Source: CAG-390 sp045546615
Lineage (GTDB): Bacteria > Bacillota > Clostridia > Oscillospirales > CAG-272
Assembly (NCBI GenBank): GCA_045546615.1
Contig: JAZQDD010000030.1
Span: 1 to 9,575, forward strand
DNA length: 9,575 bases
Reading direction: 5' to 3'
A program made the translations under genes and the position numbers. This document shows positions 1 to 6,212 of this stretch, one piece after another. The stretch's first letter is position 1; each line of letters opens with the position of its first letter. The notes beneath the pieces were generated by a model, which saw only the letters and a program-made list of their open reading frames with translations, made no database searches and was not told the DNA's origin.

Positions 1-519
1 ATAGGTCGCTTTATCCTTGCCAATTTGGCAGTTGCGGGAATAGAAGTAGGGATTATGGTGGTTGTTTCTATGTTTTGGGGTTCAGGGATCGAGGAAGCCG
101 CCGATAACCGCGCTCTTTCGGATTTAATTATCACCGGCATCTCAACTCTATCACTCGGCTTTCCGTTTTACTTTTTGTATTTTTTGAAGGATGATGAATA
201 CAAAAGTCATTATTTATCCGAAGCGGCAGAAGAAAAAACTTGGAAACAAGCTCTCATCTCGCACCTGAAGGCTTTTGGAAAATACGATTTAATATCGTTG
301 CTGGTTGTTTCTGTCCCGATTGCAGTAATACCCGAAGTAATCATGGGAAAAACAGGGATTTCTTTCCTTTTTTTCTCGGCATCACTGTTCATTACACATG
401 TTCCCGTGCAGATTTTGGCTGTGCTTTGTTGGGACGTCTACGTCGCGCTTTTGTATATTCTATGCGTGCCGTTGGCTCAAAGGAAGTGGAAAAACAACAG
501 GATACATAGATCGCTGTAA
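1..519 (+). CDS. Unrecognised multi-pass membrane protein, 5' end cut by window edge
   Basis: The reading frame is open from base 1 (Ile-Gly-Arg-Phe-Ile-Leu-Ala-Asn...) to a TAA at 517-519. The only candidate starts inside the window are internal (a TTG at 25 and later ATGs) and lack a convincing ribosome binding site, so the gene most likely begins upstream of the window. The visible 172 residues hold about four or five hydrophobic segments: one at the start, one around GISTLSLGFPFYFLYFL, and further ones in the second half (YDLISLLVVSVPIAVIPEVI, ISFLFFSASLFITHVPVQIL and WDVYVALLYILCVPL). Between them lies a charged soluble stretch rich in Glu and Lys (DDEYKSHYLSEAAEEKTWKQ). The C-terminus is short and basic (QRKWKNNRIHRSL), consistent with a cytoplasmic tail. 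I recognise no family and cannot assign a function. It converges on the PLP decarboxylase gene and shares its terminator. Confidence 0.6.
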   Translation: MGRFILANLAVAGIEVGIMVVVSMFWGSGIEEAADNRALSDLIITGISTLSLGFPFYFLYFLKDDEYKSHYLSEAAEEKTWKQALISHLKAFGKYDLISLLVVSVPIAVIPEVIMGKTGISFLFFSASLFITHVPVQILAVLCWDVYVALLYILCVPLAQRKWKNNRIHRSL

Positions 520-534
520 CTCTTATAAAATTAC

Positions 535-565
535 ATACGCCCTCTGCGAGTAGCAGAGGGCGTAT
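535..565. terminator. Bidirectional intrinsic terminator
   Basis: A perfect 13-bp inverted repeat (535-547 and 553-565) with a 5-base GAGTA loop lies between two convergent genes. A T-rich stretch follows it in both directions (TTCGCTATTTT on plus, GTAATTTTAT on minus). It should end both the left membrane-protein transcript and the scfA-scfB-decarboxylase transcript. Confidence 0.85.
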
Positions 566-568
566 TCG

Positions 569-1885
569 CTATTTTATAACTCTTATGGTGGTTATTTTGT
601 AATATTCAAGCAAAGCCAAGGTTTCATCCGTTATCAGCTCACCCGAGACCGCTATGGGAACAGCGGGCGGGCATGATATGCACGGCGCGGCAAGCACGCG
701 TCCTACCGCTTGGCGGACACCAACGTTCTCGCTGGCGCTTAACATCGCTTGGCGCGGTGACATGACTGCGTTTCCAATAACAACCGAGGGGGATTTCCCC
801 AAAATAGCCTTGCGGCGCGGTATGCCATTCAGCGCACGTTCAAGACCGTTTAACGCTTCGTCCGAAATCTCGGGCGTGAGCATCATCACCACAAGATCAG
901 CGTCGGCAAATTCACAAATATAGCCTGCGTGAGAGAGTATTTCCGATATTTCCGTGCCCGTGTATCCGTAGGATTTGGGCGCAAGCGTCAACTTTAGCGG
1001 CTCATTTCCGACAGTTTCAAAAGATAAACGGGCTTTCATTGCGGATATTTTTTCGATAAATGCGCCAAGTTTTTGGCGATATCCGTCCGCAAGATATGCG
1101 TTTGCCTCGTCAAGCGAGCGCAAAACGAGATATGACGGACTTGTTGATGCAAACAGTGCCATGGCTCTGTCGGCTTGCTCCAAAAAAGTTTGCGGCGCGT
1201 TTTTTCCTATGTGCAGATATCCGCCGCCCGTAAGCACGGGAAGCGTTTTGTGTGCCGAGTCGCACACAGCGTCAGCACCGAGGTCGATGGGGTGCATGGA
1301 GCAGGGAAGAAAGCGCAGATACGCGCCGTGTGCGTTATCCACCAGCAGGAGAGCGCCGTGACGGTGGCAGACCTCTGAAAGTGCGCCTATATCAAGCATA
1401 TTTCCTGTGTAATCAGGGCTTGTCAGATATACGGCGCATACCTTGTTGGAATTAAGAAAATCATCAAGGTATTCGGGTGAGATGCGGCACGAAACCACGC
1501 CATCATCCCTGTCACCGTACAGCCACGTAACGTCAAGGTCAAGCAGAGCCGCACCGCTTAAAAACGCGCTGTGGGCATTTCTGCCCGCGGCAATTGCGGC
1601 ACGCTCGCCGTTTTTACAAAGAGCCGCAAGATATAGCATGGCGCGAATAGATGCCGACGAGCCCTCGGTGGAGTACACAGTCCTTGCCGAGCCGAAAAGC
1701 GCACAGGCGTTTTGCTCGCTCTCCCAAATGATGCCCGACGGCGAGTACAGCACGTCAGCCCCGTCTATCTCGGTTATATCGAGAGCCTCACACGCAGAGC
1801 CGATTCCCTTGTGTCCGGGCATGTGCAGTCGCACAGCTCGGCTCTCGGCGTATTTTTTTACAAAATCGCTGATGGGCGTTTTCAT
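569..1885 (-). CDS. Orn/Lys/Arg decarboxylase family PLP-dependent enzyme
   Basis: The 438-residue protein carries the hallmarks of the major-domain Orn/Lys/Arg decarboxylase family in the short form (YaaO-like), without the N-terminal wing domain of inducible enterobacterial enzymes. It has an N-terminal HMPGHKG motif (residues 21-27), a cofactor-contacting LLVDNAHGAY segment (Asp183, His186), and the Schiff-base motif SAHKTLPVLTGGGYLH with Lys213 as the PLP lysine. A C-terminal domain contains CPPAVPIAVSGELIT. The family removes CO2 from a basic amino acid to make a polyamine precursor, in the cytoplasm; the substrate cannot be told from sequence. Its ATG overlaps the scfB stop (ATGA, 1882-1885) with no strong ribosome binding site of its own, which points to translational coupling. 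It is the last gene of the scf operon. A role in polyamine synthesis rather than peptide maturation is the default reading. Confidence 0.88.
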   Translation of the reverse strand: MKTPISDFVKKYAESRAVRLHMPGHKGIGSACEALDITEIDGADVLYSPSGIIWESEQNACALFGSARTVYSTEGSSASIRAMLYLAALCKNGERAAIAAGRNAHSAFLSGAALLDLDVTWLYGDRDDGVVSCRISPEYLDDFLNSNKVCAVYLTSPDYTGNMLDIGALSEVCHRHGALLLVDNAHGAYLRFLPCSMHPIDLGADAVCDSAHKTLPVLTGGGYLHIGKNAPQTFLEQADRAMALFASTSPSYLVLRSLDEANAYLADGYRQKLGAFIEKISAMKARLSFETVGNEPLKLTLAPKSYGYTGTEISEILSHAGYICEFADADLVVMMLTPEISDEALNGLERALNGIPRRKAILGKSPSVVIGNAVMSPRQAMLSASENVGVRQAVGRVLAAPCISCPPAVPIAVSGELITDETLALLEYYKITTIRVIK

Positions 1886-3264
1886 TCTTCGTCAAGCGTT
1901 TTGGCGGCTTCAAGCATGATAGCGCATTCCATTCTCTTGCGGAAAAGCTCACAGCCGTATTTATAAACGCCGCGCACCGAGCCCGTTGCGTGATATGCGT
2001 TAGCGGCGCAACCGCCCGAGCAGTAAAGTTTTGCCCAGCAATCAGCGCACTCGGGGCGCGCATAAACGTTGCAGGATGCAAAGTCCTTTTGCGTTTCGGT
2101 ATTCGTAACTCCGTCCCAGATGTTGCCGAGCTTGAATTTTTCCTCACCCACGAACTGATGGCAGGGATAAAGGTCGCCCCACGGAGTGACCGCCATATAT
2201 TCCGTTCCCGAACCGCAGCCCGAAATCCTCTTGTATATGCAAGGCCCGCCCTTGAGGTCTATCATGTAGTGGTAGAATGTAAAGGGGTTGCCCGCGCGGT
2301 GGCGTTCGAGCATAAGCTCCGCCAGCTTTTCGTACTGCTCCATAACGATTGGGAGATCCTCGTCAGTCAGCGCACCTTCGTCGCCGGGTGCACTTACAAC
2401 GGGCTCCATGCTAAGCTCCGTAAAGCCAAGACGAAGCATTTCCTTGATATCCTCAAGAAAATCGGGATTCGCGTGTGTGAAAGTTCCGCGCATATAGTAG
2501 CCCTTATCTCCGCGTGCCTTCACAAATTTCTGGAATTTAGGCACTATCTTATCCCAGCTTCCGTTGCCCGCATAGTCAACGCGGAAGCGGTCGTGGACGG
2601 ATTTTCTTCCGTCAAGGCTGAGAACTACGTTGCTCATCTCCCGGTTGGAAAATTCTATAACGTCATCGTCAACAAGCACGCCGTTTGTGGTCAGCGTAAA
2701 GCGGAAATTTTTTTTCGTTTCCTTCTCGCGCTTGCGCGCATAGGCAACAAGCTCCTTGACAACGTCAAAGTTCATAAGCGGCTCACCGCCGAAGAAGTCA
2801 ACTTCAAGATTGTGGCGGTTGCCCGAATTTTCTATAAGAAAATCAAGCGCGCGCTTGCCCACCTCAAGACTCATCACGGCGCGGTCGCCGTGGTATTTGC
2901 CTTGACTTGCAAAGCAGTACGAGCAGTTAAGGTTGCAGGTGTGCGCAACGTGCAAGCACAGCGCTTTTATAACGCCCGACGTTTTTTCCTTTAGCTTGTC
3001 AGCCTTGTCGGAAAACGTATCGGGGGTAAAGAGCTTGCCGGCCGCACGAAGCTCCTCGATGCTATCACAGCATTCAAGTATTTCCTCGCGCGTGACGTCG
3101 GCTCTGTCGGGATATTTTGTGAGCATGAGGCTAACTATCTCGTCGCGTGAGTGCGTCTCGTAAAGCCCGATAATGTCGTATGCCACTTCGTCAACGACGT
3201 GGACAGAGCCCGAAAAAATATCAAGAACTATATTAAGTCCGCCAAGTTTATAGCTATGTATCAT
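1882..3264 (-). CDS. scfB: SCIFF radical SAM/SPASM peptide maturase
   Basis: The 460-residue enzyme is expected to install a Cys-derived thioether crosslink in the SCIFF precursor encoded just upstream, using S-adenosylmethionine radical chemistry in the cytoplasm. The N-terminal ~95 residues match the place where SCIFF maturases carry a peptide-binding RRE-like domain. The radical SAM cluster motif is CNLNCSYC (Cys110, Cys114, Cys117), followed by the SAM-binding GGEP (159-162). The C-terminal SPASM-type domain has many cysteines for auxiliary iron-sulfur clusters (Cys342, 350, 368, 398, 406, 409, 415, 419, 438), including CADCW and CSGGC. ATG 3264 is preceded by GGGGAGA (3271-3277) at good spacing. 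It follows scfA after a strong hairpin and overlaps the decarboxylase by four bases. Family assignment rests on motif content, length and adjacency to scfA. The founding CteB/Tte1186 enzymes have the same layout. Confidence 0.95.
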   Translation of the reverse strand: MIHSYKLGGLNIVLDIFSGSVHVVDEVAYDIIGLYETHSRDEIVSLMLTKYPDRADVTREEILECCDSIEELRAAGKLFTPDTFSDKADKLKEKTSGVIKALCLHVAHTCNLNCSYCFASQGKYHGDRAVMSLEVGKRALDFLIENSGNRHNLEVDFFGGEPLMNFDVVKELVAYARKREKETKKNFRFTLTTNGVLVDDDVIEFSNREMSNVVLSLDGRKSVHDRFRVDYAGNGSWDKIVPKFQKFVKARGDKGYYMRGTFTHANPDFLEDIKEMLRLGFTELSMEPVVSAPGDEGALTDEDLPIVMEQYEKLAELMLERHRAGNPFTFYHYMIDLKGGPCIYKRISGCGSGTEYMAVTPWGDLYPCHQFVGEEKFKLGNIWDGVTNTETQKDFASCNVYARPECADCWAKLYCSGGCAANAYHATGSVRGVYKYGCELFRKRMECAIMLEAAKTLDEE

Positions 3265-3290
3265 AATTTATCTCCCCAAAAGTGATATGC

Positions 3291-3324
3291 ATAAGAAATG
3301 CCGCCCAAAGGCGGCATTTCTTAT
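3291..3324 (-). terminator. Strong intergenic hairpin between scfA and scfB (attenuator-like)
   Basis: A perfect 15-bp inverted repeat (3291-3305 and 3310-3324) with a 4-base loop lies just after the scfA stop and 26 bases before scfB. Its distal arm on the minus strand ends in ATTTCTTAT, only a modest U-rich tail. In RiPP operons a partial terminator or RNA-stabilising hairpin here gives excess precursor peptide over maturase. That role is inferred; the hairpin itself is directly visible. Confidence 0.8.
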
Positions 3325-3332
3325 TCCAAGAA

Positions 3333-3485
3333 TTACTTGCTTGCCTTCTTGTTTTCGCACTGCTGGTTAGCAATGCCGCAGCTGGTCTTGCAAGCGGACT
3401 GGCAGGAAGTCTGGCATTCGCCGCAACCGCCGTTCTTTGCACTCTCGCAGAGATTCTTGGTATCTAAAGTTTTAATACGCTTCAT
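3333..3485 (-). CDS. scfA: SCIFF (six-cysteine) ranthipeptide precursor
   Basis: This short gene encodes 50 residues and begins MKRIKTLDTKNL, followed by a Cys-rich core with CGECQTSCQSACKTSC (21-36) and a final Cys43 near the C-terminus. That core is the recognisable signature of SCIFF, the most widespread RiPP precursor of Clostridia. The partner maturase links a Cys to a downstream residue through a thioether; the biological role of SCIFF is unknown. ATG 3485 has a clear GGAGG (3495-3499) nine bases upstream and a consensus promoter further up. Two departures are visible: a seventh cysteine at position 13 in the leader, and Gly37 where the usual core reads Cys-Thr after CKTS. The maturase gene scfB follows immediately. 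Confidence 0.95.
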   Translation of the reverse strand: MKRIKTLDTKNLCESAKNGGCGECQTSCQSACKTSCGIANQQCENKKASK

Positions 3486-3518
3486 ATTGATAGTCCTCCG
3501 AGACATATAGTTTTTATT

Positions 3519-3547
3519 ATTATATCACAGAAAAAAACATAAGTCAA
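3519..3547 (-). promoter_or_regulatory. Sigma-A type promoter of scfA-scfB
   Basis: On the minus strand TTGACT (3542-3547) is followed after exactly 17 bases by a perfect TATAAT (3519-3524). The expected start of transcription lies near 3512, giving a leader of about 25 bases before the scfA ATG. This is close to consensus and suggests substantial constitutive expression during growth. Confidence 0.85.
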
Positions 3548-3586
3548 TCGCCCGCGGGAATTTTTTTAGGCATACTCAATATTTTT

Positions 3587-3634
3587 TTCGACACTTTGGT
3601 TGCGACATAATTCGTTGTCCGCGCGGAATATAAT
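3587..3634 (+). promoter_or_regulatory. Spo0A-type spoIIG promoter upstream of spoIIGA
   Basis: TTCGACA (3587-3593) is an exact match to the reverse complement of the 0A box TGTCGAA. A second near match, TGCGACA, lies at 3601-3607. The -10 is a perfect TATAAT (3629-3634). No -35 lies at 17 bases, but TTGCGA (3600-3605) sits 23 bases upstream. The B. subtilis spoIIG promoter is known for a -35-like element displaced to 22 bases and for Spo0A boxes next to it, so this layout fits activation by Spo0A~P. The match was judged by eye; the 14-base box spacing is not canonical. Confidence 0.6.
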
Positions 3635-3652
3635 ATTTACGAGGTGATGCCT

Positions 3653-4516
3653 ATGGGTCAGACCGTGTACGGTGACCTTTTGTTCGTGATAAATTTCAGT
3701 ATGGATTTTCTTTGCTTTTACATAGTGTGCCGTCTGTGCCGCATACGGTTGCAATTGCTTCGCACAGCCGTTGCATCGGCTATCGGCGGAATTTATGCAG
3801 TATTGGCGCTTTTTATCGATTGCCACGGTGTCTTGGCTCTTGCGATTGACATTTGTGTGATGGCGCTTATTTGTGTTGTTGCTATGGGCAAAGAGTCGAT
3901 CTTAAAAAATACCTTGCTATATTGCGGTGTTTCGGCGGTTCTCGGGGGGATAATGACCGCGCTTTACAGCCTGCTAAACAGAGTATGCGCGGAGGGGGGA
4001 TATGTAGCAGACAGCGACGGCTTGTCGGTATGGACGTTTGCCCTGCTTGCCGCGGCGGGCGCGGCGGCTACTCTCGTGGGCGGCGGACGGATGCGTATGC
4101 GAGTGGCTACGGGAAGCGCCGAGGTGATAGTTACCACCGAGCGCGGAAGTGTCAGTATGCGAGGTTTTACGGATAGCGGAAATCTCCTTATCGATCCGCT
4201 TGGCGGCAGAGCGGTTATTTTGTGCGAGCTTGATGCGGTTCGCCCCATTTTTTCAGAGGAGCTGTGTGAGGTTTGGGAAAGCGGAAATATCTCGTCCGCC
4301 GCAAGCCTCGCCCCCGAGCTTGCCTCGGCGTTGCGCTTTGTGCCTGCGGATGGTGCGTTGGCGGGTAACAGCGCCGTGCTTGCGGCGGTAAGACCGAACT
4401 CTGTAAGAATTTTGCAAGATGAAAAAAGCGTGGAAGCGGACGTTTTGCTCGCACCCCTGCCGCGAAGATTGTCGGCAGGAACGGCAAAAGCCATACTTCC
4501 TGCGGGATTGATTTGA
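3653..4516 (+). CDS. spoIIGA: Sporulation sigma-E factor-processing peptidase
   Basis: The protein of 287 residues has the SpoIIGA architecture: five hydrophobic segments in the first ~145 residues (starting YGDLLFVINFSMDFLCFYIV), then a cytoplasmic aspartic-protease domain. The catalytic motif GFTDSGNLLIDP places the presumed catalytic Asp at residue 174 in Asp-Ser-Gly. The family sits in the asymmetric septum membrane and cleaves the pro-sequence of sigma-E after a signal from SpoIIR. I chose ATG 3653 because GAGG (3641-3644) lies eight bases upstream; GTG 3644 overlaps that site and ATG 3647 is too close to it. The sigE gene follows after 36 bases, the conserved spoIIG order. Overall similarity to the family is modest, as usual for this fast-evolving protein, but the motif plus neighbour make the assignment firm. 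Confidence 0.93.
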   Translation: MGQTVYGDLLFVINFSMDFLCFYIVCRLCRIRLQLLRTAVASAIGGIYAVLALFIDCHGVLALAIDICVMALICVVAMGKESILKNTLLYCGVSAVLGGIMTALYSLLNRVCAEGGYVADSDGLSVWTFALLAAAGAAATLVGGGRMRMRVATGSAEVIVTTERGSVSMRGFTDSGNLLIDPLGGRAVILCELDAVRPIFSEELCEVWESGNISSAASLAPELASALRFVPADGALAGNSAVLAAVRPNSVRILQDEKSVEADVLLAPLPRRLSAGTAKAILPAGLI

Positions 4517-4552
4517 TTTTAAATGCCGTAAACGCGGCAGAGAGGAGAATAA

Positions 4553-5272
4553 ATGTTAAGGTGTGTTTTTTTTCGTTTACGGCTTTTTGCGGCTGATGTG
4601 GCACAAAGATTTCGCATTAGCGGAATATATTACGTCAATGGCCCCGATACGCTTCCGCCCCCGCTTTCCTCGGAGGAAGAGGAGGAGGTTCTATACCGTA
4701 TGTGCAGTGAGAACGACGAGGAAGCGAGAACGCTCCTTGTCGAAAGGAATCTACGCCTTGTGGTTTATATAGCCAGAAAATTTGAAAGCACGGGAATAGG
4801 GATAGAGGATCTTGTTTCTATCGGCACGATGGGACTTATAAAGGCTGTTGGGAGCTTTCGCCCGGAAAAGGGAATAAAGCTCGCCACGTATGCCTCGCGT
4901 TGTATTGAAAACGAGATACTTATGTATATAAGGAAGCATAATCAGCAAAGATGCGAGGTGTCGCTTGATGAGCCGCTTAACGTGGATTGGGACGGCAACG
5001 AGCTTTTGCTTTCCGACGTGCTTGACACGGGCGAGGACAGCGTTTGTGAGGAGTTTGCCGCCGCCGAGGAAAAGAGGATGATACGCCGCGCGGTAGCGGC
5101 GCTCTCGCCGCGGGAACGGCAGATAATAGAGCTGCGCTACGGGCTAACGGGCGAGCGTGATCTTACGCAAAAGGAAGTTGCGGATCTTCTCGGAATATCG
5201 CAGTCATACATATCAAGACTTGAAAAACGCATAATCGCATGGCTGCGAAAAAAGATAGCGGGGAAAATATAA
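4553..5272 (+). CDS. sigE: RNA polymerase sporulation sigma factor sigma-E (pro-form)
   Basis: The 239-residue length equals B. subtilis sigma-E. An N-terminal pro-sequence (MLRCVFFRLRLF...) precedes the conserved Tyr-Tyr pair (26-27) and LPPPL, where SpoIIGA cleaves to activate the factor in the mother cell. Region 2 is nearly family-invariant: RNLRLVVYIARKFESTGI, EDLVSIGTMGLIKAV and the -10 recognition segment ATYASRCIENEILMY (111-125). Region 4.2 ends the protein: LTQKEVADLLGISQSYISRLEKR. The conserved NVDWDGNELLLSDVL linker (143-157) separates sigma-E/K from other sporulation sigmas. AGAGGAG lies just before the ATG. The gene is expected to be co-transcribed with spoIIGA from the Spo0A-type promoter. 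The Glu just before the cleavage site in B. subtilis pro-sigma-E (Glu25) is not present at the equivalent position (Gly24). Confidence 0.96.
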   Translation: MLRCVFFRLRLFAADVAQRFRISGIYYVNGPDTLPPPLSSEEEEEVLYRMCSENDEEARTLLVERNLRLVVYIARKFESTGIGIEDLVSIGTMGLIKAVGSFRPEKGIKLATYASRCIENEILMYIRKHNQQRCEVSLDEPLNVDWDGNELLLSDVLDTGEDSVCEEFAAAEEKRMIRRAVAALSPRERQIIELRYGLTGERDLTQKEVADLLGISQSYISRLEKRIIAWLRKKIAGKI

Positions 5273-5274
5273 AG

Positions 5275-5303
5275 TTGACAAAGCGGCGTATGTGTGGTAC
5301 AAT
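5275..5303 (+). promoter_or_regulatory. Sigma-A type promoter of the PHP-fold gene
   Basis: A perfect TTGACA (5275-5280) is followed after 17 bases by TACAAT (5298-5303). It starts two bases after the sigE stop and lies about 20 bases before the likely GTG start at 5323. So the PHP-fold gene probably has its own vegetative transcription in addition to any read-through from sigE. Confidence 0.8.
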
Positions 5304-5322
5304 GTTCACATAATAACGGTAA

Positions 5323-6057
5323 GTGAGAAATAATGAAGTGAACGGAAATAAGGACTATATAATCGACCTGCGTGCGCACGTTTTGCCGCTTATTGCGGGC
5401 GTACACGGCAGGGCGGATGCCGCTGATATTATTGAGATTTTCAAAGCGGCGGGCATCAGTGCGGCTCTTGCCACGGCTGACGTCTGCCTTGATAAGACTC
5501 CGCCGCGTGCGTTTTCAGAGATGGTGCGCCGTGCAAAGGAAAACGTATCTGCTATCAGAGTCAAGCGCGCCCCTGCGCTATTTGCGTGCGCAGAGATAGA
5601 TCTGACTCGCGATGTGGCAACGGTTCCGGATTTGCAAAGGCTTGCAGTTGGCAAAAACCGCCTATTGCTTGTTAAACTTCCGCGAGCGAGATGGGATGCA
5701 GAACTGCTCGATACGCTATCGGCACTGCGATTTGCTGATTATCACCCACTGCTCGTGAATGTTGGCTCATATCATCCCGAGGCGGTAGAGGAGCTGTTTT
5801 CTCTCGGATATAAGGGACAGCTCGATTTGTCCTCGATAGCCACGCTTGACATTCGCCGCCGCCGCAGATATCTGCGCTGGATAGATGCAGGCAACGTAGT
5901 GGCACTCGGAAGCGGTATCACCGTATGTGACCTTAACGAAATACAACACTTTATCAGAAATATCCGCCGAGCCAGAAAAATACTCGGCCGTGACAGACTT
6001 CAAATCCTCGCAGAACACGCCGAGATCCTTCTCGACTCGGCACAGAGCATAAACTAA
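5323..6057 (+). CDS. Degenerate PHP-domain protein, CpsB/YwqE phosphatase-like, probably not a metal enzyme
   Basis: The 244-residue protein aligns over its length with the YwqE/CpsB tyrosine-phosphatase branch of the PHP superfamily. IIDLRAHVLP (13-22) corresponds to the first metal motif, AALATADV to the TPH strand, ACAEIDL to the conserved Glu motif, LLLVKLP to the LIEFP strand, YHPLLVNVGSY to the AHPER motif, and LAEHAEILL to the final helix. Most ligands are gone: the first His is Arg17, the Asp-Asp-Gly after it is absent, the TPH His is replaced, the AHPER His is Asn146, and the SDAH motif reads GSGI. Only His19 and Glu91 remain. The active family dephosphorylates phosphotyrosine in capsule control; this copy is likely a pseudoenzyme of unknown role. 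The start is uncertain (GTG 5323, alternative GTG 5338), with no strong ribosome binding site for either. It follows sigE by 50 bases and has its own promoter. Confidence 0.75.
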   Translation: MRNNEVNGNKDYIIDLRAHVLPLIAGVHGRADAADIIEIFKAAGISAALATADVCLDKTPPRAFSEMVRRAKENVSAIRVKRAPALFACAEIDLTRDVATVPDLQRLAVGKNRLLLVKLPRARWDAELLDTLSALRFADYHPLLVNVGSYHPEAVEELFSLGYKGQLDLSSIATLDIRRRRRYLRWIDAGNVVALGSGITVCDLNEIQHFIRNIRRARKILGRDRLQILAEHAEILLDSAQSIN

Positions 6058-6068
6058 ACACCGCCGAG
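6049..6068 (+). repeat. Left copy of a 20-bp direct repeat flanking the ECF cassette
   Basis: This stretch matches 8379-8398 at 19 of 20 positions, with 15 consecutive identical bases (CTAAACACCGCCGAG). It spans the stop codon of the PHP-fold gene and the left arm of its terminator. Confidence 0.7.
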
Positions 6069-6097
6069 AGTGCCATTTGGTCGCTCTCGGCGGTGTT
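6057..6097 (+). terminator. Intrinsic terminator after the PHP-fold gene
   Basis: A perfect 14-bp inverted repeat (6057-6070 and 6084-6097) encloses a 13-base loop and starts on the last base of the stop codon. The downstream tract TTATTG is only weakly T-rich. The left arm begins with a sequence that recurs at the terminator by spo0A. Confidence 0.8.
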
Positions 6098-6101
6098 ATT
6101 G

Positions 6102-6130
6102 TAGACGGATTAATATTTTTATGATATAAT
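6102..6130 (+). promoter_or_regulatory. Extended -10 promoter upstream of the ECF-like gene
   Basis: TATAAT (6125-6130) is preceded by TGA, giving the extended -10 form TGnTATAAT. TAGACG (6102-6107) sits 17 bases upstream as a 4-of-6 match to the -35. The transcript would carry a leader of about 75 bases before ATG 6213. Confidence 0.65.
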
Positions 6131-6153
6131 TATAAAAATTTTATTCAAAGCTC

Positions 6154-6179
6154 GAACCAAAAACGCATTTTTACGACTA
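6154..6179 (+). promoter_or_regulatory. Candidate ECF-type (autoregulatory) promoter
   Basis: GAACC (6154-6158) and CGACTA (6174-6179) are arranged so that AAC is followed by exactly 16 bases and then CGAC. That is the spacing and element type typical of ECF sigma promoters (AAC at -35, CGTC/CGTA-like at -10). It lies 33 bases before the start of an ECF-like gene, where self-activation is common. Both motifs are short, so chance is not excluded. Confidence 0.4.
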
Positions 6180-6212
6180 TATACAAAGAGTGTTACGAAA
6201 GTAGGTGGTTTT

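Noticed and set aside
1990..2994. Long 334-residue open frame on the plus strand
   Set aside because: It lies antisense to scfB, whose motifs are unmistakable; the frame is a by-product of scfB codon usage.
3282..3510. Plus-strand open frames of 61-70 residues
   Set aside because: They are antisense to scfA and its hairpin, and lack a ribosome binding site.
3551..3558. CCCGCGGG palindrome followed by a T-run
   Set aside because: There is no loop, so it cannot fold as a terminator, and it lies between divergent promoters where no transcript should end.
4739..4745. Exact 0A box TGTCGAA
   Set aside because: It is inside the conserved sigE coding sequence, away from any promoter, and is explained by codons for Val-Glu.
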